A stretch of DNA of 15,573 bases from Roseovarius sp. UBA3070. Its GTDB lineage: Bacteria; Pseudomonadota; Alphaproteobacteria; Rhodobacterales; Rhodobacteraceae. The notes under the pieces are model-generated. The model saw only the letters and a program-made list of their open reading frames with translations. It made no database searches and was not told the origin of the DNA. Location: positions 1,006-16,578 of the forward strand of contig DFBW01000312.1 in the NCBI GenBank assembly GCA_002366775.1, in the 5' to 3' direction. Below, one piece after another: positions 1 through 7,431 of the stretch. Made by a program: the position numbers and the translations under genes. The first letter of the stretch is position 1. Each line of letters starts with the position of its first letter.

Positions 1-1869
1 GCCGTCCCAATCTGACAATGCGTCAGGCAGGCTGGTATCCGCGCGATGCCCAAGGGCGGCAACAACCGTATCCACCTGATCAAACATGATTGCTTCGCCA
101 CTCAACACATGCTGGAAATAGGCGCTATCACTATCCGCGCCGAACAGCCGCGCATGTGGGGTGATCTCAACCCCTAATCGATGCAGATCACCCAACGCTT
201 TGTCGCGGGCATATTGCGGGATCATCTGACCTGCCAGCATGCCGTTCACCACCAGGCGTACATGGCAACCATCGCGCGCCAGCCGTTCGGCCAGGCCTAG
301 CCCTACCCAATCACAGTGCCAGTCCGCAATCACCACGCGGCTGCCCACATTGGCAATGCCCTGCAATACGGCCCAGGGGTCCACGATATGCGCCTCATCG
401 GTGCCTTCAATCATTGGCATATAGGGCGTGGCACCCGTGGCAAGGATCACCGCATCCGGATGAACCTTATCAACCACAGCGCGCGTGACGGCTGAGTTCA
501 GGCGGATATCAACACCTGCCTGTTTCGCCTCGCGCGCAAGATTTGTTGTCACGCCGCCAAACTCGGCACGGCCGGGCAACATCTGCGCAAGGTTAACCTG
601 ACCACCAAGCGTGGCATGGGCCTCGTACAATGTCACCGTATGGCCACGGGCTGCGGCAACGGCTGCGGCTTTCAAACCGGCAGGGCCGCCACCAACCACC
701 ATGATATTGCGCTTAACTTTTGCCGGGGTCAGGGTGGCGAATTCCAACTCGCGACCCGTTTCGGGGTGTTGAATGCACGATATCGGATAGCCGTTCAGCA
801 TATGGCCAATGCAGGCCTGATTGCAGGCGACACACGCGCGGATATTATCCAGATCCCCGGCCTGTGCCTTGGTGGGCATCAGCGGATCGGCGATCATCGC
901 GCGGGTCATTCCACACATATCAGCCTGACCAGAGGACAAAATCACATCAGCAATCTGAGGCTGGTTGATACGCCCGGCCACAAAGACAGGCAGTGATACC
1001 TGCGCCTTGATGGCGGCGGCAAGCGGGGCGGTATAGCCCACCTCAAAAGCCATCGGCGGCACAATATGGGTTGAGCCTTCGAGGCCCGACGAGGACCCGG
1101 CCGTGACGTTGAGATAATCAAGATGGCCAAGATCAGCGAGAGATTTAGCGATGTCGATCATCTGCGGCGCATCAATGCCGTCATGCTCTTTCTCATCCCC
1201 TGAAAGGCGAATGCCGACAATCATGTCCTCGCCCGCTGCGGCACGCACGGCGGCAAGGATGTCGGCCACAAACCGCAGGCGGTTTTCGTAAGTTCCGCCA
1301 TAGGCATCTGTGCGGCGGTTCAACGTCGGGTTCAGAAATTGGCTGAGCAGATAGCCGTGTGAGGCGACCACTTCGATGCCATCCAGCCCCGCTTTGCGCA
1401 GGCGCGCGGCAGCACTGGCGAAACTGGCGATGATGTCGTGCACCATGGCCAGAGGCATTTCGCGCGGCATAACATGGAAGCGTTCGTTGGGCACAGGTGA
1501 AGGCGCATAAGCCACCGCATGCGTGCCATCAGCGGCCAGCGCCATTTCGCGGCCCGGATGTGTGAGTTGGGCAAACACCTTGCAGCCGTGTGGCTGGCAG
1601 GCCTCGGCGATACGCGCATAGCCGGGAATGCAGGCATCCTCATAGGCGCGGATGGCAGGACGCCCGCTGTCGCCCGAGGCATGCGCACGGGCGGCTTCGA
1701 TGATGATAAGTGCTGCCCCACCACGAGCGCGCGCGCCGTGATAGGCAACCATACGATCTGTGGGCAGGCCGTTTTCCAGCATGACAGTCATATGTCCGGT
1801 GGAAAATATCCGGTTCTTGAACGTCTGACCACGAATTTGCAGGGGCGAAAGAAGGGTCGGCAGCTCCAT
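1..1869 (-). CDS. Old-Yellow-Enzyme/[4Fe-4S]/FAD oxidoreductase, FadH/DgcA/StcD-like (C-terminus cut by window edge)
   Basis: This is a multidomain flavoprotein of the 2,4-dienoyl-CoA reductase / trimethylamine dehydrogenase superfamily. The frame is open for 623 codons to base 1, so the last part is outside the window. An FMN-binding TIM barrel covers about residues 1-340 and includes the catalytic histidine segment ASHGYL (His171) and the NRRTDAYGG loop. An iron-sulfur motif follows, Cys346-x2-Cys349-x3-Cys353-x11-Cys365; this spacing is like E. coli FadH rather than trimethylamine dehydrogenase. A Rossmann GGGPAG lies at 392-397, and a second nucleotide-binding segment (VVIADWHCDW) resembles DgcA. 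Related enzymes demethylate dimethylglycine (DgcA) or N-methylproline (StcD), or reduce enoyl-CoA. Position in an amine operon favours demethylation, but this is inference. The start follows an AAGGGA ribosome site 6-7 nt upstream and lies 13 nt after the CxxC gene, so the two are very probably co-transcribed. It lacks the FMN-linking cysteine of trimethylamine dehydrogenase, having FSTGHM at that place. Confidence 0.9.
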   Translation of the reverse strand, partial: MELPTLLSPLQIRGQTFKNRIFSTGHMTVMLENGLPTDRMVAYHGARARGGAALIIIEAARAHASGDSGRPAIRAYEDACIPGYARIAEACQPHGCKVFAQLTHPGREMALAADGTHAVAYAPSPVPNERFHVMPREMPLAMVHDIIASFASAAARLRKAGLDGIEVVASHGYLLSQFLNPTLNRRTDAYGGTYENRLRFVADILAAVRAAAGEDMIVGIRLSGDEKEHDGIDAPQMIDIAKSLADLGHLDYLNVTAGSSSGLEGSTHIVPPMAFEVGYTAPLAAAIKAQVSLPVFVAGRINQPQIADVILSSGQADMCGMTRAMIADPLMPTKAQAGDLDNIRACVACNQACIGHMLNGYPISCIQHPETGRELEFATLTPAKVKRNIMVVGGGPAGLKAAAVAAARGHTVTLYEAHATLGGQVNLAQMLPGRAEFGGVTTNLAREAKQAGVDIRLNSAVTRAVVDKVHPDAVILATGATPYMPMIEGTDEAHIVDPWAVLQGIANVGSRVVIADWHCDWVGLGLAERLARDGCHVRLVVNGMLAGQMIPQYARDKALGDLHRLGVEITPHARLFGADSDSAYFQHVLSGEAIMFDQVDTVVAALGHRADTSLPDALSDWDG

Positions 1870-1882
1870 CTTGATCCCTTTA

Positions 1883-2083
1883 CTATTCTGTCTCGGCGGA
1901 TTTGGATTTCAGGTGGTCCCGCAGGCGTTGCTTGTCAGCGTGGCGGGCATCACAAGCGGCGCAATCCAGTTTCAGGTCTGCCCCGGTTTCGGGCATTTGT
2001 TCGGGTGTACGCAGCAGGGTGTTACCAGCCCAGGCGCCCGCTGCCAAAAGGATCAGCCCCAAAGAGATGCGCCGCACTGTCAT
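1883..2083 (-). CDS. Small anchored CxxC protein of unknown function (66 aa)
   Basis: I do not recognise this protein. Residues 1-5 (MTVRR) are basic and are followed by a hydrophobic segment (about 6-20, ISLGLILLAAGAWAG) that would serve as a membrane anchor or uncleaved signal. The remainder is a short soluble tail. Its middle holds Cys-Ala-Ala-Cys (LDCAACDARH), followed by a charged, probably helical end rich in Lys, Arg, Asp and Glu. With only two cysteines it cannot carry a [4Fe-4S] cluster alone; a disulfide, a metal site shared between subunits, or a heme-free redox role are all possible. It overlaps the ferritin-like gene by 4 nt (ATGA) and ends 13 nt before the flavoprotein gene, which supports it as a real translated gene despite its length and weak ribosome site (GGGACGGC). 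The anchored tail would be periplasmic if the N-in rule holds. Confidence 0.7.
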   Translation of the reverse strand: MTVRRISLGLILLAAGAWAGNTLLRTPEQMPETGADLKLDCAACDARHADKQRLRDHLKSKSAETE

Positions 2084-2556
2084 GCCGTCCCGGTTTCAAG
2101 GTAGTGCTGCATGGGTGCGGTGCTGTCGCGCGCACCTTTGGCTTCGCGCTCCAGAAATTCGATCGCGGCATGTTCATGATCGGTAAGGATCTTTAACAGG
2201 CGCAGGTCTTCGGGTGGGGCCATGGCCTCAAGTGCTTCGAATTCGTCGATATAACCGGGGAATTCCTTGCGCCATTTGGCCACAAAATGCACGAAATCTC
2301 CGGGGCTGTTGGCCGCTTGCTTTTGGCCCGCTGCCAGCAATTCTGCATGTGGTGCTGGCGTCAGGTTATATTTCTCCAACAATGGCTGCACAGCGGCGGC
2401 GGCATAGGTTTCCACCTCGGCCACCATCTGCATTTTGCGCCTTTCGTCCGGGTCTTTCAGCCGCGCGGCAATGGCATAAAAATACCCCTCGCCTTCGATC
2501 TCTTCCTCGTAATAGCGCAGCAATGTATCAAGGTATTTCTGGTTCGGCCTGCTCAT
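2080..2556 (-). CDS. Ferritin-like helical-bundle protein (158 aa), function unknown
   Basis: The sequence is almost entirely charged amphipathic helix, in four likely helices (about 6-33, 37-63, 86-112 and 115-141). This looks like the ferritin/rubrerythrin-like superfamily. Candidate metal-ligand residues sit where such proteins carry them: Glu20-Glu24 in helix 1, Glu47/Glu49 in helix 2, and a DHEHAA motif (Asp126-His127-Glu128-His129) with Glu133 in helix 4. The standard ExxH of helix 2 is not present (EVETYA instead), so a canonical di-iron site is not certain. There is no signal peptide or membrane segment, so it should be cytoplasmic. It starts 9 nt after the second amine dehydrogenase, with its G-rich ribosome site (AGGGGGA) overlapping the TAG of that gene, and overlaps the next gene by 4 nt. 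It may protect or serve the iron-sulfur flavoproteins, or oxidise an intermediate; nothing in the sequence decides this. Confidence 0.8.
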   Translation of the reverse strand: MSRPNQKYLDTLLRYYEEEIEGEGYFYAIAARLKDPDERRKMQMVAEVETYAAAAVQPLLEKYNLTPAPHAELLAAGQKQAANSPGDFVHFVAKWRKEFPGYIDEFEALEAMAPPEDLRLLKILTDHEHAAIEFLEREAKGARDSTAPMQHYLETGTA

Positions 2557-2565
2557 GTCATCCCC

Positions 2566-4656
2566 CTATCCGTTCAGATGAGCGCCTTCAGGCGTTTGCC
2601 CCACATCAAGGCGGTCGTGTTTCAGCGGCTCATCCGGGTCGGGTGCGTTTTCCAGCTCGCGTGCGTAGCGGTGCCCGGCATAGGTGGCAGCCGCGATGAT
2701 GGCGGGCGCTTCACAATCGCCAATGCGTCTGAGGCTGAACGGCAGGCGCGTGCCATCACCATCAACATGGGCCAGCAGATCATGAAACAGCTGATCATTG
2801 GGTGCGCGCTGAGTGACCATAACAACGGCGTCCACAGTTAGCGTTTTTTCGGCACCGCTGAATTCACACGCCAGCACGGCGGTTTCCCCGTCATATTGGC
2901 TGAGGCTGTGGGACAGCTCTATCCCGATCCCCAGTTCCATCAAATGACGGCGCACCTTCCAACGTTCCGAGGTTTTGCCGGCCCAATCCGAGACGACCTC
3001 GGCGGGGGTGCACAAAGTCACCTCATTTCCGTTGGCGCGGATCGCTTCGGCAATAACGCCGCCCATATAGTAGCTGTCTTCGTCGTAAACCATCACAGAG
3101 CCATCGGGCATAACGCCTGCCATGATATCATCGGGTGTCAGGATCACCGGGTCAGTGCCGGGGGCTTTGATGTCCAGATAGGCTTCGCCATCAAAGCGAT
3201 CTTTGCGCCATGTGGCCCCTGTCGCAATGGCCACATGCTGCGCGCCGGTGGCCATCACATCATCCGCACTCAGGCGGCTTTCGCGGAACACCTCGACATT
3301 GGGCAACCCCAGCAATTGTTGTTCGCGGTAGTCGCGCACGCGGGCATATTCGCTCATGCCGGGCAAGGACGCCTCGGCTGTGACCCGCCCGCCCAGGGTG
3401 CGGCTGGCTTCGGCCAACATCACGCGGTAGCCGCGTTTGCCCAATGCGTGTGCCGCCTCCAACCCCGTGGGCCCGCCACCAACCACCAGAACTGTGTCGT
3501 CGCTGGTTGCTGGCTCAATTTGTTCGGGGTGCCAACCTTTGCGCCACTCCTCGCCCATGGTGGGGTTTTGGGTGCAGCGGATTGGCACACCGATGCTGTC
3601 ACCGGAATAGCAAATGTTGCAGCCAATGCATTCGCGGATATCATCCGTTTGACCGCTTTCAATTTTTGATGGCAGGAACGGATCGGCAATCGAGGGTCGT
3701 GCCGCGCCGATGAAATCAGTGATCCCGCGTTTGACCTGGCTGACCATCGTATCCGGTGAGGTGAAGCGGCCCACTGTGACAACCGGCTTGGTGGTCAGGG
3801 ATTTCACAAAATCCATGTAGGGTTCCAGAGCCGCCTCTTTGGTAAAGCGCGACACACCCATTTCCACGCCGTAGTTGGCAATGTTGATGTCCCACAGATC
3901 GGGCATTTCGGCCATCATCGCAAACATCTCACGGCGCTCACCATGGATGGGAACACCGTCTTTGCCGATTTCTTCGTCGATGGCAAAGCGCACAGCAACA
4001 GCACAGGTATCGCCCACAGCCTCTTTGGTTTCTTCGATCAACTCGCGCACCAGACGGGTGCGGTTTTGCAGTGATCCACCATATTCATCTGAGCGCGTAT
4101 TGATCCGCGGATGCAAAAAGTTCGACAGCAAATAGGTGTGCGTTGCATAGACATAAACCACATCGAACCCCGCCTTTTTCGCACGGATCGCAGCGTTGCG
4201 GTGCCAACGGCGCAGATTGCGGATGTCTTGTTTGTCCATCGCGCGGGTTTGATATGGGTGGCCTGCGGAATTGGGCATCGAGGACAGATCAAGCGCCACT
4301 TCGCGGGTGTAGGTATTGGAGCTGCGCGCGCCACCATACCACAGCTCGGCCCCGGCCAGGCTACCGTGTTCATGTACCTTATCGGTCATCAGCCGGTTGT
4401 TGCGGATGTCACTGTCATTCCACAGCGACGCCGACACATGCGGCAGATCATCCGAGCTGGGATGAATGGAATTGTATTCGGTACAGACAACACCCCAGCC
4501 GCCCTCGGCTTTGATCCCGCGCATTTCAGCCAAAGAGCGTGGACGCATCCAGCCCATGCCGGTGCAATGGGGGACTTGGAAGAAGCGGTTCCTGGCGGTG
4601 ACCGGGCCAATTTTCACGGGCTCAAACAGGATATCGTAACGTGGGTCACGGGGCAT
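2566..4656 (-). CDS. Trimethylamine/dimethylamine dehydrogenase-family flavoprotein, paralogue B (696 aa)
   Basis: This is an iron-sulfur flavoprotein expected to oxidise and dealkylate an amine in the cytoplasm, passing electrons through [4Fe-4S] to a carrier such as ETF. It is collinear with Methylophilus trimethylamine dehydrogenase from the first residues (RDPRYDILFEPV). It keeps Cys31 in FFQVPHC (the 6-S-cysteinyl-FMN site), Tyr61 (equivalent of Tyr60), the WYGGA segment, and the Tyr170/His173 pair in YVYATHTYL. At the Trp264/Asp267 positions it has Tyr262 and Glu265. The cluster is Cys343-x2-Cys346-x2-Cys349-x11-Cys361, one residue shorter than in trimethylamine dehydrogenase, and the Trp355 equivalent is missing. 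An ADP-binding GGGPTG is at 393-398. I chose the ATG at 4656 because AGGAG precedes it by 6 nt and the protein then aligns with paralogue A from residue 1; a longer reading to 4800 would only overlap paralogue A. It starts 1 nt after the TGA of paralogue A, so the two are translationally coupled. The family is certain; the substrate is not. Confidence 0.93.
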   Translation of the reverse strand: MPRDPRYDILFEPVKIGPVTARNRFFQVPHCTGMGWMRPRSLAEMRGIKAEGGWGVVCTEYNSIHPSSDDLPHVSASLWNDSDIRNNRLMTDKVHEHGSLAGAELWYGGARSSNTYTREVALDLSSMPNSAGHPYQTRAMDKQDIRNLRRWHRNAAIRAKKAGFDVVYVYATHTYLLSNFLHPRINTRSDEYGGSLQNRTRLVRELIEETKEAVGDTCAVAVRFAIDEEIGKDGVPIHGERREMFAMMAEMPDLWDINIANYGVEMGVSRFTKEAALEPYMDFVKSLTTKPVVTVGRFTSPDTMVSQVKRGITDFIGAARPSIADPFLPSKIESGQTDDIRECIGCNICYSGDSIGVPIRCTQNPTMGEEWRKGWHPEQIEPATSDDTVLVVGGGPTGLEAAHALGKRGYRVMLAEASRTLGGRVTAEASLPGMSEYARVRDYREQQLLGLPNVEVFRESRLSADDVMATGAQHVAIATGATWRKDRFDGEAYLDIKAPGTDPVILTPDDIMAGVMPDGSVMVYDEDSYYMGGVIAEAIRANGNEVTLCTPAEVVSDWAGKTSERWKVRRHLMELGIGIELSHSLSQYDGETAVLACEFSGAEKTLTVDAVVMVTQRAPNDQLFHDLLAHVDGDGTRLPFSLRRIGDCEAPAIIAAATYAGHRYARELENAPDPDEPLKHDRLDVGQTPEGAHLNG

Positions 4657-4657
4657 G

Positions 4658-6718
4658 TCAGGCTCCTGTCGGGAAATCAGAGGAAAGCGCTGTGAGTTCA
4701 CGTTTGAACGGCACCCCGTCTGATGGGGGTTCACCCAGTTCGCGGGCACACAGATGGCCGCTGTAAACGGCAGCCGCGATGGTCGATGGCGCCAGCGCAT
4801 CGCCGATCCGGGTCAGCGAGGGCAGATTGGCCCCAAGCAGTGTCGTATAAAGGCTATCCACCGGGTGACGCATAGTGATGAGCAAGGCAGCACCACAATC
4901 GAGCGTGCGTTGCGCACCGGTGTATCCACAGGTCAGCACAGCCTCATCCGCAGATACCTGCGACAGGTTATGCGATGTGATGATCTGAACCCCCATCTCC
5001 ATTAGCCGCGCCTGGATCTTTTGTTGCTCCAAGGTGTTATGTGTCCACGAGGACACTTCGGTTGCGGGGGTCACATAGGTGACGCTGTTGCCATCCGCGC
5101 GCAGCTTTTCGGCCAGCAACCCGCCCAGGAAATAATGATCATCGTCAAACACCACGACAGGGGATTGCACCACAGTGCCGGCAAAAATGTCGTCTGGCGT
5201 CAGAACAGTGGCATCCGTCGCAAGCGTGATCCCCAACGGGTTTTCCCGGCCAATCCCTAGCCGGTCCCAGGTTGATCCCGTGGCAAGGATCACATGATCA
5301 GCGCCAAACTCGGCAACTTGCAGCGCATCCATAGCGCTGTCCAGATAGGTGTGCACATTGGCCATCTGGCTGATTTGATAAGTGCGGTAATCCACCACGC
5401 GGCCCCATTCAGCCAAGCCCGGCAAACCGCGCTCATGAACCAGCCTGCCACCCAGTTGAGATGACGCTTCTGCCAATGTCACGCCGTATCCGCGCAGCCC
5501 CAACGCGCGCGCGCATTCAAGGCCGGCAGGGCCGCCGCCGATGATCAAAACTGTGTCATCCGACGTCTTGCGCGCAATAGTTTCAGGATGCCAGCCTTTG
5601 CGCCATTCCTCGCCCATGGTCGGGTTTTGGGTGCACCGTATCGGGGCAAACGATTGATCCCCCGACACACAAATATTGCAGCCAATACATTCGCGGATGT
5701 CTTCTATCCGACCTTCTTCGATTTTCTTGGGCAGAAATGGATCAGCAATTGATGGCCGTGCGGCACCGATGAAATCCAGATGTCCGTTTTTGACCATCGA
5801 CACCATCGTATCAGGCGAGGTGTAGCGGCCAACACCCACCACAGGCTTGGAGGTGACCTGTTTGACGAAACTCACATAGTCGTCCTGAAACCCGGATGAT
5901 TTGAACCGCGACGTGGCGCTATCATTTTCCCAAGATGAGATATTAACATCCCACAGATCGGGCACATCTGCTATCATTTCAATGAAATCGCGGCCTTCAC
6001 CAGCACTGGTGAACCCCTGTTCACCCATCAGCTCATCCACTGAAAACCGGATGGCAACCGCCATGGTGTCGCCCACCGCTTCTTTGGTGTCTTCCAGCAC
6101 CTCCCGAAACAGCCGTGCGCGGTTCTCCAGTGATCCGCCATAGGCATCGGTGCGGCGGTTGCGATAGGGTGACAGAAAATGTGACAGCGTGCTGAGCTGA
6201 TGCCCGGCGTAGACATAGATCAGATCAAAGCCGGCGTCACGCGCGCGCAACGCGGCCTCGCGGTGCCAGCGGCGCAACTCACGGATGTCTGACATATCCA
6301 TTTCGCGCGCTTGCAACGGGTCGTGGCCCACCACCGGGATGGCCGAGGGGGCCAAGGGTGGCATCCGACTGTAACGATTGGTGGACGTAACCCCTGCGTG
6401 GTTCAGCTCGATCCCAGCAAGGCTGTCAAACTCGTGAATGCCCTCACACATGCGCGCAAAATAGGGAATATCGCGGTCCTCCCACAACCGCCCACCAGCC
6501 CAGGGGGTATGATCGGCAGAAGGGTGAATTTCCACTTCCTCGGTGCAGATCACAGCCCAGCCGCCCATCGCCTTGGTGCGGCGCATGGCAGCCATGGACG
6601 ATGGAAACTTGCGCCCCATGCCATTGCAATGGGGCACCTGGTAAAACCGGTTGCGTGCTGTCACAGGGCCGATCTGGACCGGCTCAAACAAGATGTCATA
6701 GTGAGGATCGCGGGGCAT
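4658..6718 (-). CDS. Trimethylamine/dimethylamine dehydrogenase-family flavoprotein, paralogue A (686 aa)
   Basis: This is the first of two tandem paralogues, with the same architecture: FMN barrel (about 1-340), [4Fe-4S] motif Cys344-x2-Cys347-x2-Cys350-x11-Cys362, and an ADP/FAD-like double Rossmann region (GGGPAG at 394-399 to about 655). The covalent-FMN cysteine Cys31 (FYQVPHC), Tyr170 and His173 (YVYAGH), and Trp263/Asp266 (SWENDS, matching Trp264/Asp267) are retained. The Tyr60 position of trimethylamine dehydrogenase is Glu61, and the WYGG segment has become NHAG. A glutamate facing the FMN would suit an N-H bearing or more polar amine rather than trimethylamine; dimethylamine dehydrogenase is also reported to replace this tyrosine with a polar residue. 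Trp355 is missing, as in paralogue B. The gene begins 6 nt after the BetI-like gene, with AAGGA 9 nt upstream of the ATG. Reaction by family: amine + water gives dealkylated amine + aldehyde + reduced carrier. The actual substrate is unknown. Confidence 0.94.
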   Translation of the reverse strand: MPRDPHYDILFEPVQIGPVTARNRFYQVPHCNGMGRKFPSSMAAMRRTKAMGGWAVICTEEVEIHPSADHTPWAGGRLWEDRDIPYFARMCEGIHEFDSLAGIELNHAGVTSTNRYSRMPPLAPSAIPVVGHDPLQAREMDMSDIRELRRWHREAALRARDAGFDLIYVYAGHQLSTLSHFLSPYRNRRTDAYGGSLENRARLFREVLEDTKEAVGDTMAVAIRFSVDELMGEQGFTSAGEGRDFIEMIADVPDLWDVNISSWENDSATSRFKSSGFQDDYVSFVKQVTSKPVVGVGRYTSPDTMVSMVKNGHLDFIGAARPSIADPFLPKKIEEGRIEDIRECIGCNICVSGDQSFAPIRCTQNPTMGEEWRKGWHPETIARKTSDDTVLIIGGGPAGLECARALGLRGYGVTLAEASSQLGGRLVHERGLPGLAEWGRVVDYRTYQISQMANVHTYLDSAMDALQVAEFGADHVILATGSTWDRLGIGRENPLGITLATDATVLTPDDIFAGTVVQSPVVVFDDDHYFLGGLLAEKLRADGNSVTYVTPATEVSSWTHNTLEQQKIQARLMEMGVQIITSHNLSQVSADEAVLTCGYTGAQRTLDCGAALLITMRHPVDSLYTTLLGANLPSLTRIGDALAPSTIAAAVYSGHLCARELGEPPSDGVPFKRELTALSSDFPTGA
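4663..4667 (-). promoter_or_regulatory. Ribosome-binding site deciding the start of paralogue B
   Basis: AGGAG on the minus strand, 6 nt before the ATG at 4656 and inside the last codons of paralogue A. It supports that ATG over the upstream in-frame ATG at 4800. Confidence 0.8.
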
Positions 6719-6724
6719 GGTTGG

Positions 6725-7399
6725 TTATCCTTGGCAAGCCTTCTGGGCAGGGTGCTGGATGTGATTAGGGAAACATGTGGCTAGGTATTCCCGGATGCGG
6801 GACCGCGCGTCTTTGCGGGAAAAGCCATCTGGATAAAGCAAGATATTCAGGCAGAAGCCATCAAACAGGCCCTCCAATGTGCTTGCCACGTCACCGGGTT
6901 TGGTGTTGGGGTATTTGCCTTGCTCAATGATCTGACGGCAAAGATCGCACACGGTGAGCCAGCGTTCTTCGTCCATCTCAGACATGATCTTGCGATACGA
7001 TGCACGGTACGCGGCCTCGCCATAAAAGGCGAACCACACGGCGAGCTTTTTGCGGCTGTAGATACTGGGATGAAACTGCGCATCGGCAATGGCGACCAGT
7101 TGATCCTGCGGAGTCGGATCCGCGGCTTTCATGGCCTTGCGCCATTGCGCACGGTGCTCATTGGCCAGGTAGCGCAACGTTTCCTCGTAAAGGGTTTCCT
7201 TGTTTTTAAAATGGAAATTCACGATGCCCATCGACAACCCGGCAAAGCCTGTGACCGTGGTCATGGTGGTGCCGGAAATGCCGAACTTGCTGATCGATTC
7301 AATCGTCGCTTCGATCAATTGCCGACGCCGCACTTCTTTAGAGGCGGTGCGCCCGGCTTGCCTGTTGGTCTTTGCCGCCTTGGCGGTTACTTCGGTCAT
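6725..7399 (-). CDS. BetI-like TetR-family transcriptional repressor (224 aa)
   Basis: This is a DNA-binding regulator of the TetR family, closest in pattern to the choline-responsive BetI. After a basic N-terminal extension (1-22), the segment VRRRQLIEATIESISKFG matches the BetI N-terminus (IRRRQLIDATLEAINEVG). The helix-turn-helix lies at about 42-68 (TTMTTVTGFAGLSMG, then NFHFKNKETLYEE). The C-terminal ligand domain has the BetI-type KLAVWFAFYGEA and LEGLFDGFCL segments. It sits between the transporter ATPase (32 nt upstream) and the first dehydrogenase (6 nt downstream), so it is inside the operon it probably controls, which implies negative autoregulation. A BetI-like palindrome over the operon promoter at 11711-11732 is the likely binding site. 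No choline or betaine aldehyde dehydrogenase genes are present, so the inducer is more likely the operon's own amine than choline. AAAGG 8 nt before the ATG supports the start. Confidence 0.88.
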   Translation of the reverse strand: MTEVTAKAAKTNRQAGRTASKEVRRRQLIEATIESISKFGISGTTMTTVTGFAGLSMGIVNFHFKNKETLYEETLRYLANEHRAQWRKAMKAADPTPQDQLVAIADAQFHPSIYSRKKLAVWFAFYGEAAYRASYRKIMSEMDEERWLTVCDLCRQIIEQGKYPNTKPGDVASTLEGLFDGFCLNILLYPDGFSRKDARSRIREYLATCFPNHIQHPAQKACQG

Positions 7400-7431
7400 T
7401 TGGCTTGGCCTTTCGCGCCGTTTGTTTCAAA

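Noticed and set aside
1519..2196. Plus-strand 225-residue open frame across three minus-strand genes
   Set aside because: It runs over two gene boundaries on the opposite strand and has no domain signature.
2896..3669. Plus-strand 257-residue open frame opposite paralogue B
   Set aside because: Antisense shadow of a conserved enzyme in GC-rich DNA, with no ribosome site or recognisable domain.
4111..4695. Plus-strand 194-residue open frame opposite paralogue B
   Set aside because: Composition is that of an antisense frame and it crosses the junction of two firmly supported minus-strand genes.
2566..4800. Longer 744-residue reading of paralogue B starting at 4800
   Set aside because: The extra 48 residues overlap the end of paralogue A, show no family resemblance, and the ATG at 4656 has a strong ribosome site and exact N-terminal collinearity with paralogue A.
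2566..6718. Naming the two dehydrogenases outright as trimethylamine dehydrogenase
   Set aside because: The aromatic bowl is incomplete in both (no Trp355 equivalent; Glu61 in A, Tyr262/Glu265 in B), so only the family can be claimed.
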